From NCBI RefSeq assembly GCF_001718315.1, contig NZ_CP013363.1, forward strand, positions 930,001 through 994,000: a stretch of DNA of 64,000 nucleotides, in the 5' to 3' direction. The DNA comes from Burkholderia diffusa. GTDB taxonomy: Bacteria; Pseudomonadota; Gammaproteobacteria; Burkholderiales; Burkholderiaceae. Positions within the stretch are counted from its first letter, which is position 1. Each line of letters starts with the position of its first letter. This document shows positions 45,827-54,389 of the stretch, in pieces. A program made the translations under genes and the position numbers. Below the pieces are notes generated by a model, which was given only the letters and a program-made list of their open reading frames with translations, was not told where the DNA came from and ran no database searches.

Positions 45827-46551
45827 GGCGCATCCTCGTTAGGGGGCGGTCGTACGTCGCGTGGCGGCATCCACGGGGATTTAGCACGCGCGTGCGGATT
45901 TGAGTTGGTCGAAATTCGAATGCCGATTGCCGGAAAAGGCTAGCACGCAATTGGAATTCAATAAATTTCGAGCTACGTCACTTCACAAAGTTTGACGATT
46001 CAAGGTAAACCAAAAACGTTATATGCATTTGAACATCATGTTTTCGCGGATTAATTGCCGCGATGTAGATCGACGGATAAGTCGACAATTTGATGTCGAT
46101 CTGGAATCAATCGGGAGGCGACGCGTATCCTACAGGTAAAACATAAAGAATGCATTGAACATTATTTGACAATTGAGATTCCATTTGCGAATTATCCAAT
46201 TTAATCAATCAGTTGTGTATGCTATGTGCGTTTGCTTACAAAGTCGAAAATTAATGTGTCGATTCATATTTGAGACAGTTTCAAACGGGCATTCGAGGCG
46301 CCGAGTGCCGCTCGGGCGCCATGCGAAACATCATGGAAACAATTGAAAACAGGTCGTAAGTATTTGAACGATAAGGCTCGTGAGCCGCTGCTGGCGCCAC
46401 CGCGCGCGCCGTGGTCATTGATCAGTCGAATTGCCTGCTGTGTCCTCTGCGCCGGAGGGTGTCCGAAAATGAGACGTTTTTTGCGGTTTTCAGCCGGCTA
46501 TTCGAGGGTTCTAAATCACGGGTCATTTATATATTAAGGATGAGGCGGGTA
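45827..46551. other. AT-rich divergent regulatory region between the two CRP/FNR genes
   Basis: The stretch 45930-46550 is markedly AT-rich against the GC-rich background and carries no convincing gene. It holds the 12-bp perfect palindrome GCACGCGCGTGC (45884-45895), about 60 bp before the minus-strand regulator gene, and the 17-bp near-palindrome TTTGAGACAGTTTCAAA (46269-46285), about 280 bp upstream of the sigma54 promoter. The latter could be an enhancer for the RpoN activator. AT content suggests H-NS binding. Confidence 0.45.
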
Positions 46552-46569
46552 TTGGCACGTAAATCGCTT
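46552..46569 (+). promoter_or_regulatory. Sigma54 (-24/-12) promoter of the berA-like operon
   Basis: TTGGCACG-TAAA-TCGCTT matches the consensus YTGGCACG-N4-TTGCW with a single deviation in the -12 block; GG and GC are exactly 12 bases apart. Transcription would start near 46580, giving a leader of about 165 bases to ATG 46745. It is the only good match I found in the window, and fits control by the RpoN activator at 37498. Confidence 0.75.
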
Positions 46570-46744
46570 ATTGCGACGGGCGCATCGAAACGGGACTGCC
46601 GATTCGATCCGGCGGCGAGAAGCCGAAGGTGGATTGGATGGAGGGTTGTGGGCCGCAACCCGTGTCGCCGTCCGGACGCGCATCGCGATAACGAGTTCCG
46701 CTGACGCGGCTGCATGCGGCGCGGACGACAAATGGGATACAGAC

Positions 46745-47527
46745 ATGCTTCATCTTCACTCGAGCTACTCGGCGAATGCCATCCTCGACGCCCTCCCGGA
46801 GGACAGCATCCGTGCCATCGCACCGCACCTCGAACTGGTCAGGGTCAAGGCCGGCATGCTTGACCGTGTCGGGGAACCGATGCGTCACCTGCATTTCCCG
46901 ACGACCGCCATGATGTCGGTGCAGCATCTGATGGAGGACGGGGCGATGGTCGAGGTCGCCGTGGTTGGCCGCGAAGGCGTGGTCGGCCTGGCGACGCTCG
47001 TCGGCGGCACCGCGGTATCGAACCGCGTGGAGGTCCGTATCGGCGGGATGGCCTATCGCGTGCCGACCTGCGTGATGCGCTCGGAATTCGAACGTTCGCC
47101 GGCGACGTATCGGTTGCTGCTGAACTACTGCCAGGCAACGATGGCGCAGATCTCGCGCAGCGCGTTGTGCAACCGGCATCACTCGGTCAGCGAGCAGTTG
47201 AGCCGCTGGCTGCTGCTCGCGCATGACCGGATCGACGGCGACGAACTGGCCGTCACGCAACAGACGATCGCGAACATGCTCGGCGTGCGTCGCGAAGGTG
47301 TGACGGAAGCAGCCGGCAACCTGCAGGAAGCCGGGCTGATCCGTCAGCGTCGCGGCCGCATCACGGTGCTCGATCGCGACGGCCTCGAGCGCCAGGCGTG
47401 CGAGTGCTACGAGCTGATTCGTGCGGACTATCGCCGGCTGCTGGGCACGCGTGCCGGCGTGCGATCGATGCCGGTGCGGCCGCGCATGCACGATGTGCAC
47501 GGTGGATTCCCCGCGCACGGTGCGTGA
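46745..47527 (+). CDS. berA: CRP/FNR-family regulator (BerA-like c-di-GMP effector)
   Basis: Regulator of 260 residues. The cNMP-like domain spans about 20-150 (VKAGMLDRVGEPMRHLHFPTTAMMSVQHLM) with no cAMP-contact RxxS motif; then the long helix (HHSVSEQLSRWLLLAHDR) and a winged helix-turn-helix (ANMLGVRREGVTEAAGNLQ). The start at 46745 follows from the sigma54 promoter: the longer upstream frame begins at the promoter itself and cannot be translated. From memory, Bcam1349 (BerA) of B. cenocepacia is a c-di-GMP-responsive CRP/FNR activator of the Bep polysaccharide, its gene driven by BerB/RpoN. Gene order, strand and promoter type agree. Two bases separate it from the glycosyl-phosphate transferase gene. 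Confidence 0.82.
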   Translation: MLHLHSSYSANAILDALPEDSIRAIAPHLELVRVKAGMLDRVGEPMRHLHFPTTAMMSVQHLMEDGAMVEVAVVGREGVVGLATLVGGTAVSNRVEVRIGGMAYRVPTCVMRSEFERSPATYRLLLNYCQATMAQISRSALCNRHHSVSEQLSRWLLLAHDRIDGDELAVTQQTIANMLGVRREGVTEAAGNLQEAGLIRQRRGRITVLDRDGLERQACECYELIRADYRRLLGTRAGVRSMPVRPRMHDVHGGFPAHGA

Positions 47528-47529
47528 CG

Positions 47530-48951
47530 ATGCATTCGATGGCGGGTGGAACGAATACGATGCGGCGCGCCGCGATCGCTGCGGCCGATGCCGCGCTCGT
47601 GCTGGCAGGCGCGCTCGCCGTGCAGGTTGTGATGGGGCTCGCTTGGGGCGATCTGTCCGACGCGCAGCGCGGCGCGATTGCATTGCTGTGCGCGCTGACG
47701 GTCGCGCTCTTGCCGCGCAGCGTGCGTGTGTCGCGCGGCGCGGCGTCGTCGCATGACGGCGGATCCGAGCTGACGCGCACGCTGGTCGCCGTCGTGTGCG
47801 CGAGCACGCTGACGGTGGGCGGCACGATGTGGATCGCGAACCGCGGCGGCACGGTCACCACGCGCTGGATTGCGCGGACGGTGCTGTCCGGCGACGCGGC
47901 ACTGCTGCTCGGCAGGCTGGCATTGGGCGCGCTGGCGATGAAGCGCGGCGACGCGCGCGCACGGCAGCGGCGAGTCGCGATTGTCGGCGCGACCGCTTAC
48001 GGACGGGTGGCGATCGACCGTATGCAGCTCGAGCCGGCCGGCCCGTTCGCGGCGGCCTGCGTATTCGACGACGACGCGCCGGTCGTGGCAGCCGCCGACG
48101 GGATCGGCGGCGTGCCGGTGATCGGCGACTGGGTCGCGCTGCGGCGCATGATCCGCGGCGGCGAGATCGACGAAGTGTGGCTCACGTTGCCGATGTCCCA
48201 CGAGTCGCGCATTCAGCGCATCGTGCGCGAATTGCGCGACGAGTTTGTCGAATTGCGACTGTTGCCGGACGTGCGGCAGATGGCGGTCGTCGAGCGATCG
48301 GCGACCGATGTGCTCGGCATGCCGGCAATCAACCTTGCGACCACGCCGCGTTCAGCACCGGAACTGTGGGCGAAGTTTGCGTTCGACCGGCTGTTCGCGA
48401 TCGCCGTGCTGATCCCGCTGCTGCCGCTGCTTGCGGTGCTGGCGATCGCGGTGAAGCTGTCGTCGCCGGGGCCCGTCTTGTTCAGACAGCGCCGCAAGGG
48501 TGCCGACGGCCGCGAGTTTCACATCCTCAAGTTCAGGACGATGCGCGTGCATCGCGCACAGCCCGGTGTCGTGCGGCAGGCGTCGCGCAACGATGCACGC
48601 ATCACGCCGGTCGGTGCGTTCTTGCGACGCACGTCGCTCGACGAGCTGCCGCAGTTCTTCAACGTGTTGTTCGGCCAGATGTCGGTGGTCGGGCCGCGTC
48701 CGCATGCGATCGAACACGACGACTTCTACCGGCAACTGGTCGACTGCTACATGTATCGCTATCGCGTACGGCCCGGGATTACGGGATGGGCGCAGGTGAA
48801 CGGTTATCGTGGCGAGACGCGCAAGGTCGAAGCGATGGCCGCGCGTGTGAAGTTCGATCTGTTCTACATGCAGAACTGGAGCTTCTGGTTCGACATGAAG
48901 ATCATCCTGATGACGGTCGTGCGTGGCTTCGTCGGGCGCAATGCGTTCTGA
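47530..48951 (+). CDS. Undecaprenyl-phosphate sugar phosphotransferase (WbaP/BceB type)
   Basis: Initiating enzyme that puts the first hexose-1-phosphate, usually glucose, on undecaprenyl phosphate. It has 473 residues from ATG 47530; ATG 47560, with GGTGG before it, is an alternative. Four N-terminal transmembrane helices, a Rossmann-like central region (RVAIVGATAYGRVAI), a further membrane helix (AIAVLIPLLPLLAVLAIAV) and the cytoplasmic Bac_transf catalytic domain: FRQRRKGADGREFHILKFRTM, TSLDELPQFFNVLFGQMSVVGPRPHA and ITGWAQVNGYRGE. It is in one operon with the berA-like gene, so repeat-unit initiation is tied to the regulator. It supplies the one missing step for the cluster at 17689-36193. 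Confidence 0.92.
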   Translation: MHSMAGGTNTMRRAAIAAADAALVLAGALAVQVVMGLAWGDLSDAQRGAIALLCALTVALLPRSVRVSRGAASSHDGGSELTRTLVAVVCASTLTVGGTMWIANRGGTVTTRWIARTVLSGDAALLLGRLALGALAMKRGDARARQRRVAIVGATAYGRVAIDRMQLEPAGPFAAACVFDDDAPVVAAADGIGGVPVIGDWVALRRMIRGGEIDEVWLTLPMSHESRIQRIVRELRDEFVELRLLPDVRQMAVVERSATDVLGMPAINLATTPRSAPELWAKFAFDRLFAIAVLIPLLPLLAVLAIAVKLSSPGPVLFRQRRKGADGREFHILKFRTMRVHRAQPGVVRQASRNDARITPVGAFLRRTSLDELPQFFNVLFGQMSVVGPRPHAIEHDDFYRQLVDCYMYRYRVRPGITGWAQVNGYRGETRKVEAMAARVKFDLFYMQNWSFWFDMKIILMTVVRGFVGRNAF

Positions 48952-49033
48952 TGAAGAGGATCGCGAAGTATTATGCGCGGCGTTTTCTCGGTTTATGCGA
49001 TGCGCCTCGCAACGGCGCACCTGAAACCGTGCG

Positions 49034-49207
49034 TCAACCGTCTGCCGGCGGCTGAGCCGCCGCCGGCAACACAGCGGGCGCGGCGGCGGGGCTGGCGTCG
49101 GGCGCGGCTTGCGTGCTCGACGGCTGAATGGCGTGCTGGATCGTCGGCACGACCATCGTCGGGAACAGGGCTGCAAGGGCCACCCAGATGACGACGCCGA
49201 ACAACAT
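49034..49207 (-). CDS. Small single-pass membrane protein, unknown
   Basis: 57-residue protein with CAGGAG eight bases before ATG 49207. Residues 2-20 are a hydrophobic helix (LFGVVIWVALAALFPTMVV) and the rest is Ala/Pro/Gln-rich. No family is recognised. It is convergent with the sugar phosphotransferase gene. The end of the gene overlaps a perfect 10-bp GC stem (TGCCGGCGGC at 49043-49052 with GCCGCCGGCA at 49059-49068) around its stop codon. Confidence 0.55.
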   Translation of the reverse strand: MLFGVVIWVALAALFPTMVVPTIQHAIQPSSTQAAPDASPAAAPAVLPAAAQPPADG

Positions 49208-49549
49208 GACGTTCTCCTGGAAAGCAGCGGATTCGCCGCGCATGCTTTCAATCTATGCCGCAACTTTTTACAGGGGATTGATCGACCTCAACGGCAACCG
49301 CGTCAGACGAATGGGCGCACGCGGGATTATCGCGTCGGTCCCCGGTTTTCGTGCGTGCGGTGCGGGCGCTGACGCCGGTCAACACATGCGTGTGCATTGG
49401 GTTTATGCTGCGTCGAATGCGTCCCGCGCTTCGTGCGGCCGGACGCGCATCCGGGCGCGGCGAGCCTGGCCTTCCGGCCCGCCGCGCACCGGCGCGACAA
49501 CCGCGCGCCGCATGCTCTTCGCGCGGAACCCCGAAAAGGAGAGACGGCG

Positions 49550-49942
49550 ATGGCGCTCGATCAAGAACAACGGCAGACGCTGCAGCGGCGGCTGACCGAA
49601 AGCGAGCAAGCGTTGCGGGCGGATATCCGGACGAGCGAGGACCAGCGGGCGTTGGAGTCCTATGCTGAGCTCGCCGGCGCGGCGCCGGACGAGGGCGACG
49701 AGGCGAACGCCGATCTGTTCGTCGACATGGATCACGCGCTGATCGGCATGAAGCTGGCCGAGTTGCGTGCGATCGGGCGCGCGCAGCAGCGCATGCGCGA
49801 CGGCAGCTACGGCGAATGCATCGATTGCGATGCGCCGGTCGGCTATGAGCGGCTGCTCGCGCGCCCGACTGCCGAGCGTTGCACGCATTGCCAGTCGGTG
49901 TACGAGCGCCGCTACGCGACGACACCGCGCGCATCGCTCTGA
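49550..49942 (+). CDS. DksA/TraR-family zinc-finger protein
   Basis: 130-residue protein with AAAGGAGA before ATG 49550. An N-terminal coiled-coil (QEQRQTLQRRLTESEQALRAD) is followed by an acidic loop and the C4 zinc finger (CIDC...CTHC, 17 residues between pairs) typical of DksA/TraR. It is shorter than DksA (151) and lacks a clear DxxDxA tip, so it is more like the accessory TraR/YbiI type. It probably binds the RNA polymerase secondary channel. Stands alone upstream of polX. Confidence 0.85.
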   Translation: MALDQEQRQTLQRRLTESEQALRADIRTSEDQRALESYAELAGAAPDEGDEANADLFVDMDHALIGMKLAELRAIGRAQQRMRDGSYGECIDCDAPVGYERLLARPTAERCTHCQSVYERRYATTPRASL

Positions 49943-50111
49943 CGTATCGGCGCACGAGCCGCGCAGGCCGCATGCTCCGCCCGGCATGACACGGGCAGTC
50001 GGTGCAGGATGACCAACGGGCGCCCGCCGTCGTTGATATGCGGCGCCGGGCGGGAAGAGGCCGGCGCGTCAGCGCACGGCCCCATCCACGTGGAAGGGAG
50101 CCACATCGACC

Positions 50112-51878
50112 ATGCCGATCCACAATGCCGAGTGTGCGGCCGTCTTCACCGAAATCGCAGACATGCTCGAGATCCAGGGCGCCAACCCGTTCAGGGTGCG
50201 CGCCTATCGCAACGCGGCCCGCACGATTGCCGACTACGGGCGCGACATTCCGTCGATGATCGAGAATGGAGGCGATCTCGGCAGGATTCCGTCGATCGGT
50301 GCCGATCTCGCGGCGAAGCTGCGCGAAATCGCCTCGACCGGCACCTGCGAACTGCAGCAAACGCTGCGCCATGCGCTGCCGGGTGCGATCGTCGAGCTGC
50401 TCGACGTGCCGGGGCTCGGCGCGAAACGTGTCAAGGCGCTGTATGACGCACTGCACGTCGACTCGCTCGAACAGCTGCGCGCCGAAGCGAAGAGCGGGCA
50501 CGTGCGTGAGTTGCCGGGTTTCGGTGCGAAGACCGAAGCCCATCTGCTCGACGCGATCGAGGAGCGACTCAAGCGCGAGCCGCGGCGCTTCCTGCTGCCG
50601 GAAGCCGCGCGATCGCTGATGCCATTGCTCGAGCGTTTGCGCAAGGTGGCCGGCGTCGGCGAAGCAGTGCCGGCCGGCAGCTTTCGCCGTGGCCGCGAGA
50701 CGGTCGGCGATCTCGACGTCCTCGTGACGGCGCGCGATCCGGCTGCGGCGGCAGATGCGTTCGTCGGCTACGGTGAGGTCGCGCGCGTGCTCGCGAACGG
50801 CAAGACGCGTTCGAGCGTCATGCTCGCCAACGGGCTGCAGGTGGACCTGCGCGTCGTCGATGCCGACGCGTTCGGTGCGGCGCTCGTTTATTTCACGGGA
50901 TCGAAGGCGCACAACATCGCGCTGCGCCGGATTGCGCAGGCCGGCGGCCTGAAGATCAACGAATACGGCGTATTCCGCGGCGACGCGCGAATCGCGGGCG
51001 CGACGGAGGCATCCGTCTACGAGGCGATCGGTCTTCACTGGGTGCCGCCCGAGTTGCGCGAGGACCGCGGCGAGATCGACGCATCGCGCGCGGGCACGCT
51101 GCCGGCGCTGGTCGAGCGCACGCATATTCGTGGCGATCTGCACGTGCATACCGACGCATCGGCCGGGCGCGACAGCCTGCGCGCGATGGCGGATGCGGCC
51201 CGCGCCCGCGGGCTCGCTTATCTGGCCGTCACCGATCGCGCACCGGATACGGAAAATGAACGCGCCGATGGCGGCTGGCTCGTGCGGCAGATCGACGAGA
51301 TCGATCGGCTCAACGCGTCATTCGACGATTTCGTGCTGCTGAAGGGCGTCGAGGCCGGCATTCGCGAGGACGGCAGTCTCGACGTGCCCGACGACGTGCT
51401 TGGCCGCCTCGACCTCGTCGTCGGCGCGGTGCGCGACGGCTTCGGCCTGTCGGGCGACGCGCAGACCAGGCGGATCCTGCGTGCGATCGACCATCCGCAT
51501 TTCTCGATCCTTGCGCATCCGACCGGCCGGCTGCTCGGCGAGCGCGATGCATGCGAACTCGACGTGCCGCGCGTGCTTGCCGCGGCCGCCGCACGCCACT
51601 GCTTCGTCGAACTCGACGGCGACCCGCGGCGGCTCGATTTGCCGGACATCTGGTGCCGCGAGGCCGCGAAGGCCGGCGTCGCCGTGGCGATCGGCTCGGA
51701 CGCGCAATGCACGGACGACCTGGACAATCTCGGATACGGTATCGGCCAGGCGCGGCGCGGCTGGCTCACGCGACAGGACGTGCTCAACACGCGCACGCTC
51801 GCGCAACTGCGGCCGCTGCTCGCGCGCACGATGCGCGCGAGCAGCGCGTCGACGCGCTGCCGCCCGAAAGGCGCGTGA
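50112..51878 (+). CDS. polX: DNA polymerase X with PHP exonuclease domain
   Basis: Family X DNA polymerase of 588 residues (usual about 570) for base-excision and gap repair. Domain order: helix-hairpin-helix 8-kDa domain (MLEIQGANPFRVRAYRNAART, IPSIGADLAAKLREI, VPGLGAKRVKALYDAL), nucleotidyltransferase palm with AGSFRRGRETVGDLDVLV (the DLDVL metal Asp pair) and VDLRVVD, thumb (LKINEYGVF), then the PHP domain (about 330-570) with GDLHVHTDASAGRDS, HPTGR and GSDAQC. Metal-binding His/Asp residues of the PHP are intact, so 3'-5' exonuclease activity is likely. Convergent with ald at 15 bp. Confidence 0.93.
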   Translation: MPIHNAECAAVFTEIADMLEIQGANPFRVRAYRNAARTIADYGRDIPSMIENGGDLGRIPSIGADLAAKLREIASTGTCELQQTLRHALPGAIVELLDVPGLGAKRVKALYDALHVDSLEQLRAEAKSGHVRELPGFGAKTEAHLLDAIEERLKREPRRFLLPEAARSLMPLLERLRKVAGVGEAVPAGSFRRGRETVGDLDVLVTARDPAAAADAFVGYGEVARVLANGKTRSSVMLANGLQVDLRVVDADAFGAALVYFTGSKAHNIALRRIAQAGGLKINEYGVFRGDARIAGATEASVYEAIGLHWVPPELREDRGEIDASRAGTLPALVERTHIRGDLHVHTDASAGRDSLRAMADAARARGLAYLAVTDRAPDTENERADGGWLVRQIDEIDRLNASFDDFVLLKGVEAGIREDGSLDVPDDVLGRLDLVVGAVRDGFGLSGDAQTRRILRAIDHPHFSILAHPTGRLLGERDACELDVPRVLAAAAARHCFVELDGDPRRLDLPDIWCREAAKAGVAVAIGSDAQCTDDLDNLGYGIGQARRGWLTRQDVLNTRTLAQLRPLLARTMRASSASTRCRPKGA

Positions 51879-51893
51879 CGGCGCGCGCCGAAC

Positions 51894-53009
51894 TCAGGCC
51901 AGCACGTCTTCCGCCGGCACGTACGGCAGGCCAAGCGCGAGCGCGACGGCCTCGTACGTGATGCGGCCGTCGCACACGTTCAGGCCCGCGCGCAGATGCG
52001 GGTCATCGGCCATCGCGCGTTTCCAGCCCTTGTCGGCGAGCGCGAGCGCATGGCCGAGCGTCGCGTTGTTCAGCGCGAATGTCGATGTGCGCGCGACCGC
52101 GCCCGGCATGTTCGCGACGCAGTAGTGCACGACGCCGTCGACGACGAAGGTCGGCCGGGCATGCGTCGTTGCATGCGATGTCTCGAAGCAGCCGCCCTGG
52201 TCGATCGCGACGTCGACGACAACCGCACCCTTGCGCATCGTCGCGATCATGTCGCGGGTGACAAGCCGCGGCGCCGACGCACCCGGCACGAGCACCGCAC
52301 CGATCACGACATCGGCGTCGCGCACGGCTTCGTCGATCGTATGCGCGTTCGAGCAGACGGTCGCGATCCGGTTCGCGAAGACCAGGTCGAGCTGGCGCAG
52401 CCGCCCCACATTCGTGTCGAGCACGGTGACGCGCGCGCCGAGGCCGACCGCCATCTGCAGCGCACCGGTACCCACCACGCCCGCGCCAAGCACCACGACG
52501 TGCGCGGCCGGCACGCCGGGCACGCCTGCCATCAGCACGCCGCGGCCGCCGCGCGGGCTTTCGAGATGCGTCGCCGCGACCTGGATCGACATGCGTCCCG
52601 CGACCTCGCTCATCGGCGCGAGCAGCGGCAGCCCGCCGCCGGGGCCCGTCACGGTCTCGTACGCGATGCAGACCGCGCCGGACTTCACGAGCGCGGCCGC
52701 TTGCTCGGGATCGGGCGCGAGATGCAGATACGTATAGAGAATCTGTCCGCGCCGCAGCATCGCGCACTCGGCCGCCTGCGGCTCCTTGACCTTGATGATC
52801 ATGTCCGCGCGCGCGAAGACGTCGCGCGCGTCGTCGCACAGTGCCGCGCCGGCGGCCGCGTAGTCATCGTCGAGCAGGCCGATCGCGGCGCCCGCGCCGC
52901 GTTGCACGAGCACGCCGTGGCCATGCCGCGTGAGTTCGCGTGCGCCGGCCGGCGTGAGCCCGACGCGGTATTCGTGGTTCTTGATCTCCTTCGGCACACC
53001 GATCAGCAT
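51894..53009 (-). CDS. ald: Alanine dehydrogenase
   Basis: NAD-dependent L-alanine dehydrogenase (alanine to pyruvate and ammonia), 371 residues, the family length. The start MLIGVPKEIKNHEYRVGLTPAG is diagnostic, with Arg15 for substrate binding. KVKEPQ holds the catalytic Lys, HLAPD the conserved His, and VVVLGAGVVGTGALQMAVGLGA the nucleotide-binding glycine loop. DQGGCFETSHATTH carries the late signature. No Lrp/AldR regulator gene is adjacent. The 353-bp region upstream separates it from a divergent DUF3995 gene. Confidence 0.94.
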   Translation of the reverse strand: MLIGVPKEIKNHEYRVGLTPAGARELTRHGHGVLVQRGAGAAIGLLDDDYAAAGAALCDDARDVFARADMIIKVKEPQAAECAMLRRGQILYTYLHLAPDPEQAAALVKSGAVCIAYETVTGPGGGLPLLAPMSEVAGRMSIQVAATHLESPRGGRGVLMAGVPGVPAAHVVVLGAGVVGTGALQMAVGLGARVTVLDTNVGRLRQLDLVFANRIATVCSNAHTIDEAVRDADVVIGAVLVPGASAPRLVTRDMIATMRKGAVVVDVAIDQGGCFETSHATTHARPTFVVDGVVHYCVANMPGAVARTSTFALNNATLGHALALADKGWKRAMADDPHLRAGLNVCDGRITYEAVALALGLPYVPAEDVLA

Positions 53010-53362
53010 GAGTCGCCTCCATGAATATTCGTCATTGTTGTCGTGCCCGCGCGTACCGCGATCGTCGCGCTACGCGTGCCGGCGAACGGCGCGTGTGCGA
53101 CGGTTGCACATATGGATGGTGCGCGTGCCGTATTGGAATAAAAGGGTAGTGGTGCCCGGGGGGAAGTCAAGCGACGGACGGTGCGGGCAGTCGCGCGCAC
53201 TGCACCGCAACACGCGACATGGCGTATTGCGACCGGACGTCGCACTGCATGCGGCACGTGGTTTGGGTATCGTCTCGTGTTGCGCGCAACTGCGCCGCGT
53301 GCCGGAATTCCTCCGGCGGGATCGCGATACGACAACACGATGAGACAAGGAACCTTACCGAG
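53010..53362. other. Divergent intergenic region ald / DUF3995
   Basis: About 350 bp with no gene. An AT-rich patch at 53130-53150 (TATTGGAATAAAAGGGTAG) may hold the ald promoter, reading on the minus strand. No clear inverted repeat of an Lrp-type site was seen. Confidence 0.25.
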
Positions 53363-53779
53363 ATGACCGGCGCGTATTTCAGCGTACCGACGCTTTGTGC
53401 GATCGCACTCGTTCACGTGTACTGGGCGTTCGGTGGGCGGTGCGGCAAGCGCGCGGCCATTCCGGAACAGGACGGGGTACCGCTGCTGCGGCCGACCACG
53501 CTCGGCACGCTCGCCATCGCGGTGGCGTTGCTGGTCGGTGCATGCGTGGTGGCGTCGCGCGCCGGCTGGCTGTGGCCGAACCTGTATCCCGGCGGGATCG
53601 CGTTCGCGATCGTTGCGCTCGCATTGATCTTCGCCGTGCGCGCGGTCGGCGATTTCCGCTACGTCGGCTTCTTCAAGCGGGTTCGCGGGTCGCGTTTCGC
53701 GTGGATGGACAGCGTGTGCTACTCGCCGCTGTGCGTGGCGCTCTCGTTGTCGATCGCGTCGATGTTGTGGCCGTGGTAA
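53363..53779 (+). CDS. DUF3995 membrane protein
   Basis: Inner-membrane protein of 138 residues with four hydrophobic segments. LVHVYWAFGGRCGKRAAIPE near the N-terminus matches the DUF3995 pattern (HxYWALGG...W...P), followed by LLRPTTLGTLAIAVALLVGA and a last segment with DSVCYSPLCVALSLSIA. No function is known. ATG 53363 is chosen as the first Met of the family pattern; upstream frame extension has no homology. It stands alone. Confidence 0.75.
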   Translation: MTGAYFSVPTLCAIALVHVYWAFGGRCGKRAAIPEQDGVPLLRPTTLGTLAIAVALLVGACVVASRAGWLWPNLYPGGIAFAIVALALIFAVRAVGDFRYVGFFKRVRGSRFAWMDSVCYSPLCVALSLSIASMLWPW

Positions 53780-54001
53780 GCGTCGCGCCTGGCGCGGCAG
53801 CGAGTGTGCAGCGAGCGGAGTGCTGGCGCACGTCGCGGCGTCGCGACGGACTGCGCCGACCGGCGCGGACCGGCCCAGGCCCGCACGCATGTCCCGCCAC
53901 CGTGGCGAGCGACGACGCGATCGCGCCACGGCTCTTGCGTATTCCGGAAGACGATTTCCCAATTATTGCGGTTTTCGATGTAATGAATTGCATTGAAGCC
54001 T

Positions 54002-54030
54002 TTGGAAATGGAACCGGTTCCATTTATAAT
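54002..54030 (+). promoter_or_regulatory. Sigma70 promoter with LacI-type operator for the gluconate dehydrogenase operon
   Basis: TTGGAA (54002-54007), 17 bp, consensus TATAAT (54025-54030). The spacer is filled by the perfect 20-bp palindrome AAATGGAACCGGTTCCATTT (54006-54025). The CCGG-centred core TGGAACCGGTTCCA closely resembles LacI-family operators of gluconate/2-ketogluconate regulators (PtxS: TGAAACCGGTTTCA). Occlusion of the promoter by a repressor is predicted. The leader to 54390 would be about 350 bases. Confidence 0.7.
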
Positions 54031-54389
54031 TCGCGGCGTTGTCGCCAGGCCCGGAATGAGGGTCGTGCACGATGCGCTTGCCGTCGGCCAGCGCGGCGTC
54101 TAAGTTGAATAGGGCCATGGCGATTAAGGGCAAATGCGGGCCGTAAGCCGGTATTTGTCCGATGATAGACCCGCGAAGAGGTCGACCCCCGCAGCGCGCC
54201 GGAACGGGCGCGCTGCGCGGTTGCATGACGGTGCCACCGCGCGACGCGCGGCGTGCGCCCGCATCGAGGTTGTTCGCAACACCGCAAGAACAGGACGGCC
54301 GGCCGCGCGCGGCATGGCTGCCGGGCCGGGCATGTCGCATGCGGAATGCGCATTCCCGAACCACGCTCCCCAACGATCACCATCCGACC

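Noticed and set aside
46343..46537. 64-codon frame in the AT-rich regulatory region
   Set aside because: No ribosome-binding site or family; it ends just before the sigma54 promoter and uses codons unlike the neighbours.
46571..46744. Longer N-terminus for the BerA-like protein
   Set aside because: The frame opens at the -12 element of the sigma54 promoter, before the transcription start, and the extra residues have no homology.
49040..49068. GC-rich 10-bp stem as terminator after the sugar phosphotransferase gene
   Set aside because: The stem is perfect but no T-run follows on either strand, and it lies inside the small membrane protein's last codons.
54162..54389. Longer N-terminus for the gluconate dehydrogenase small subunit
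   Set aside because: It would hide the twin-arginine signal; the added residues are Arg/Pro-rich without similarity.
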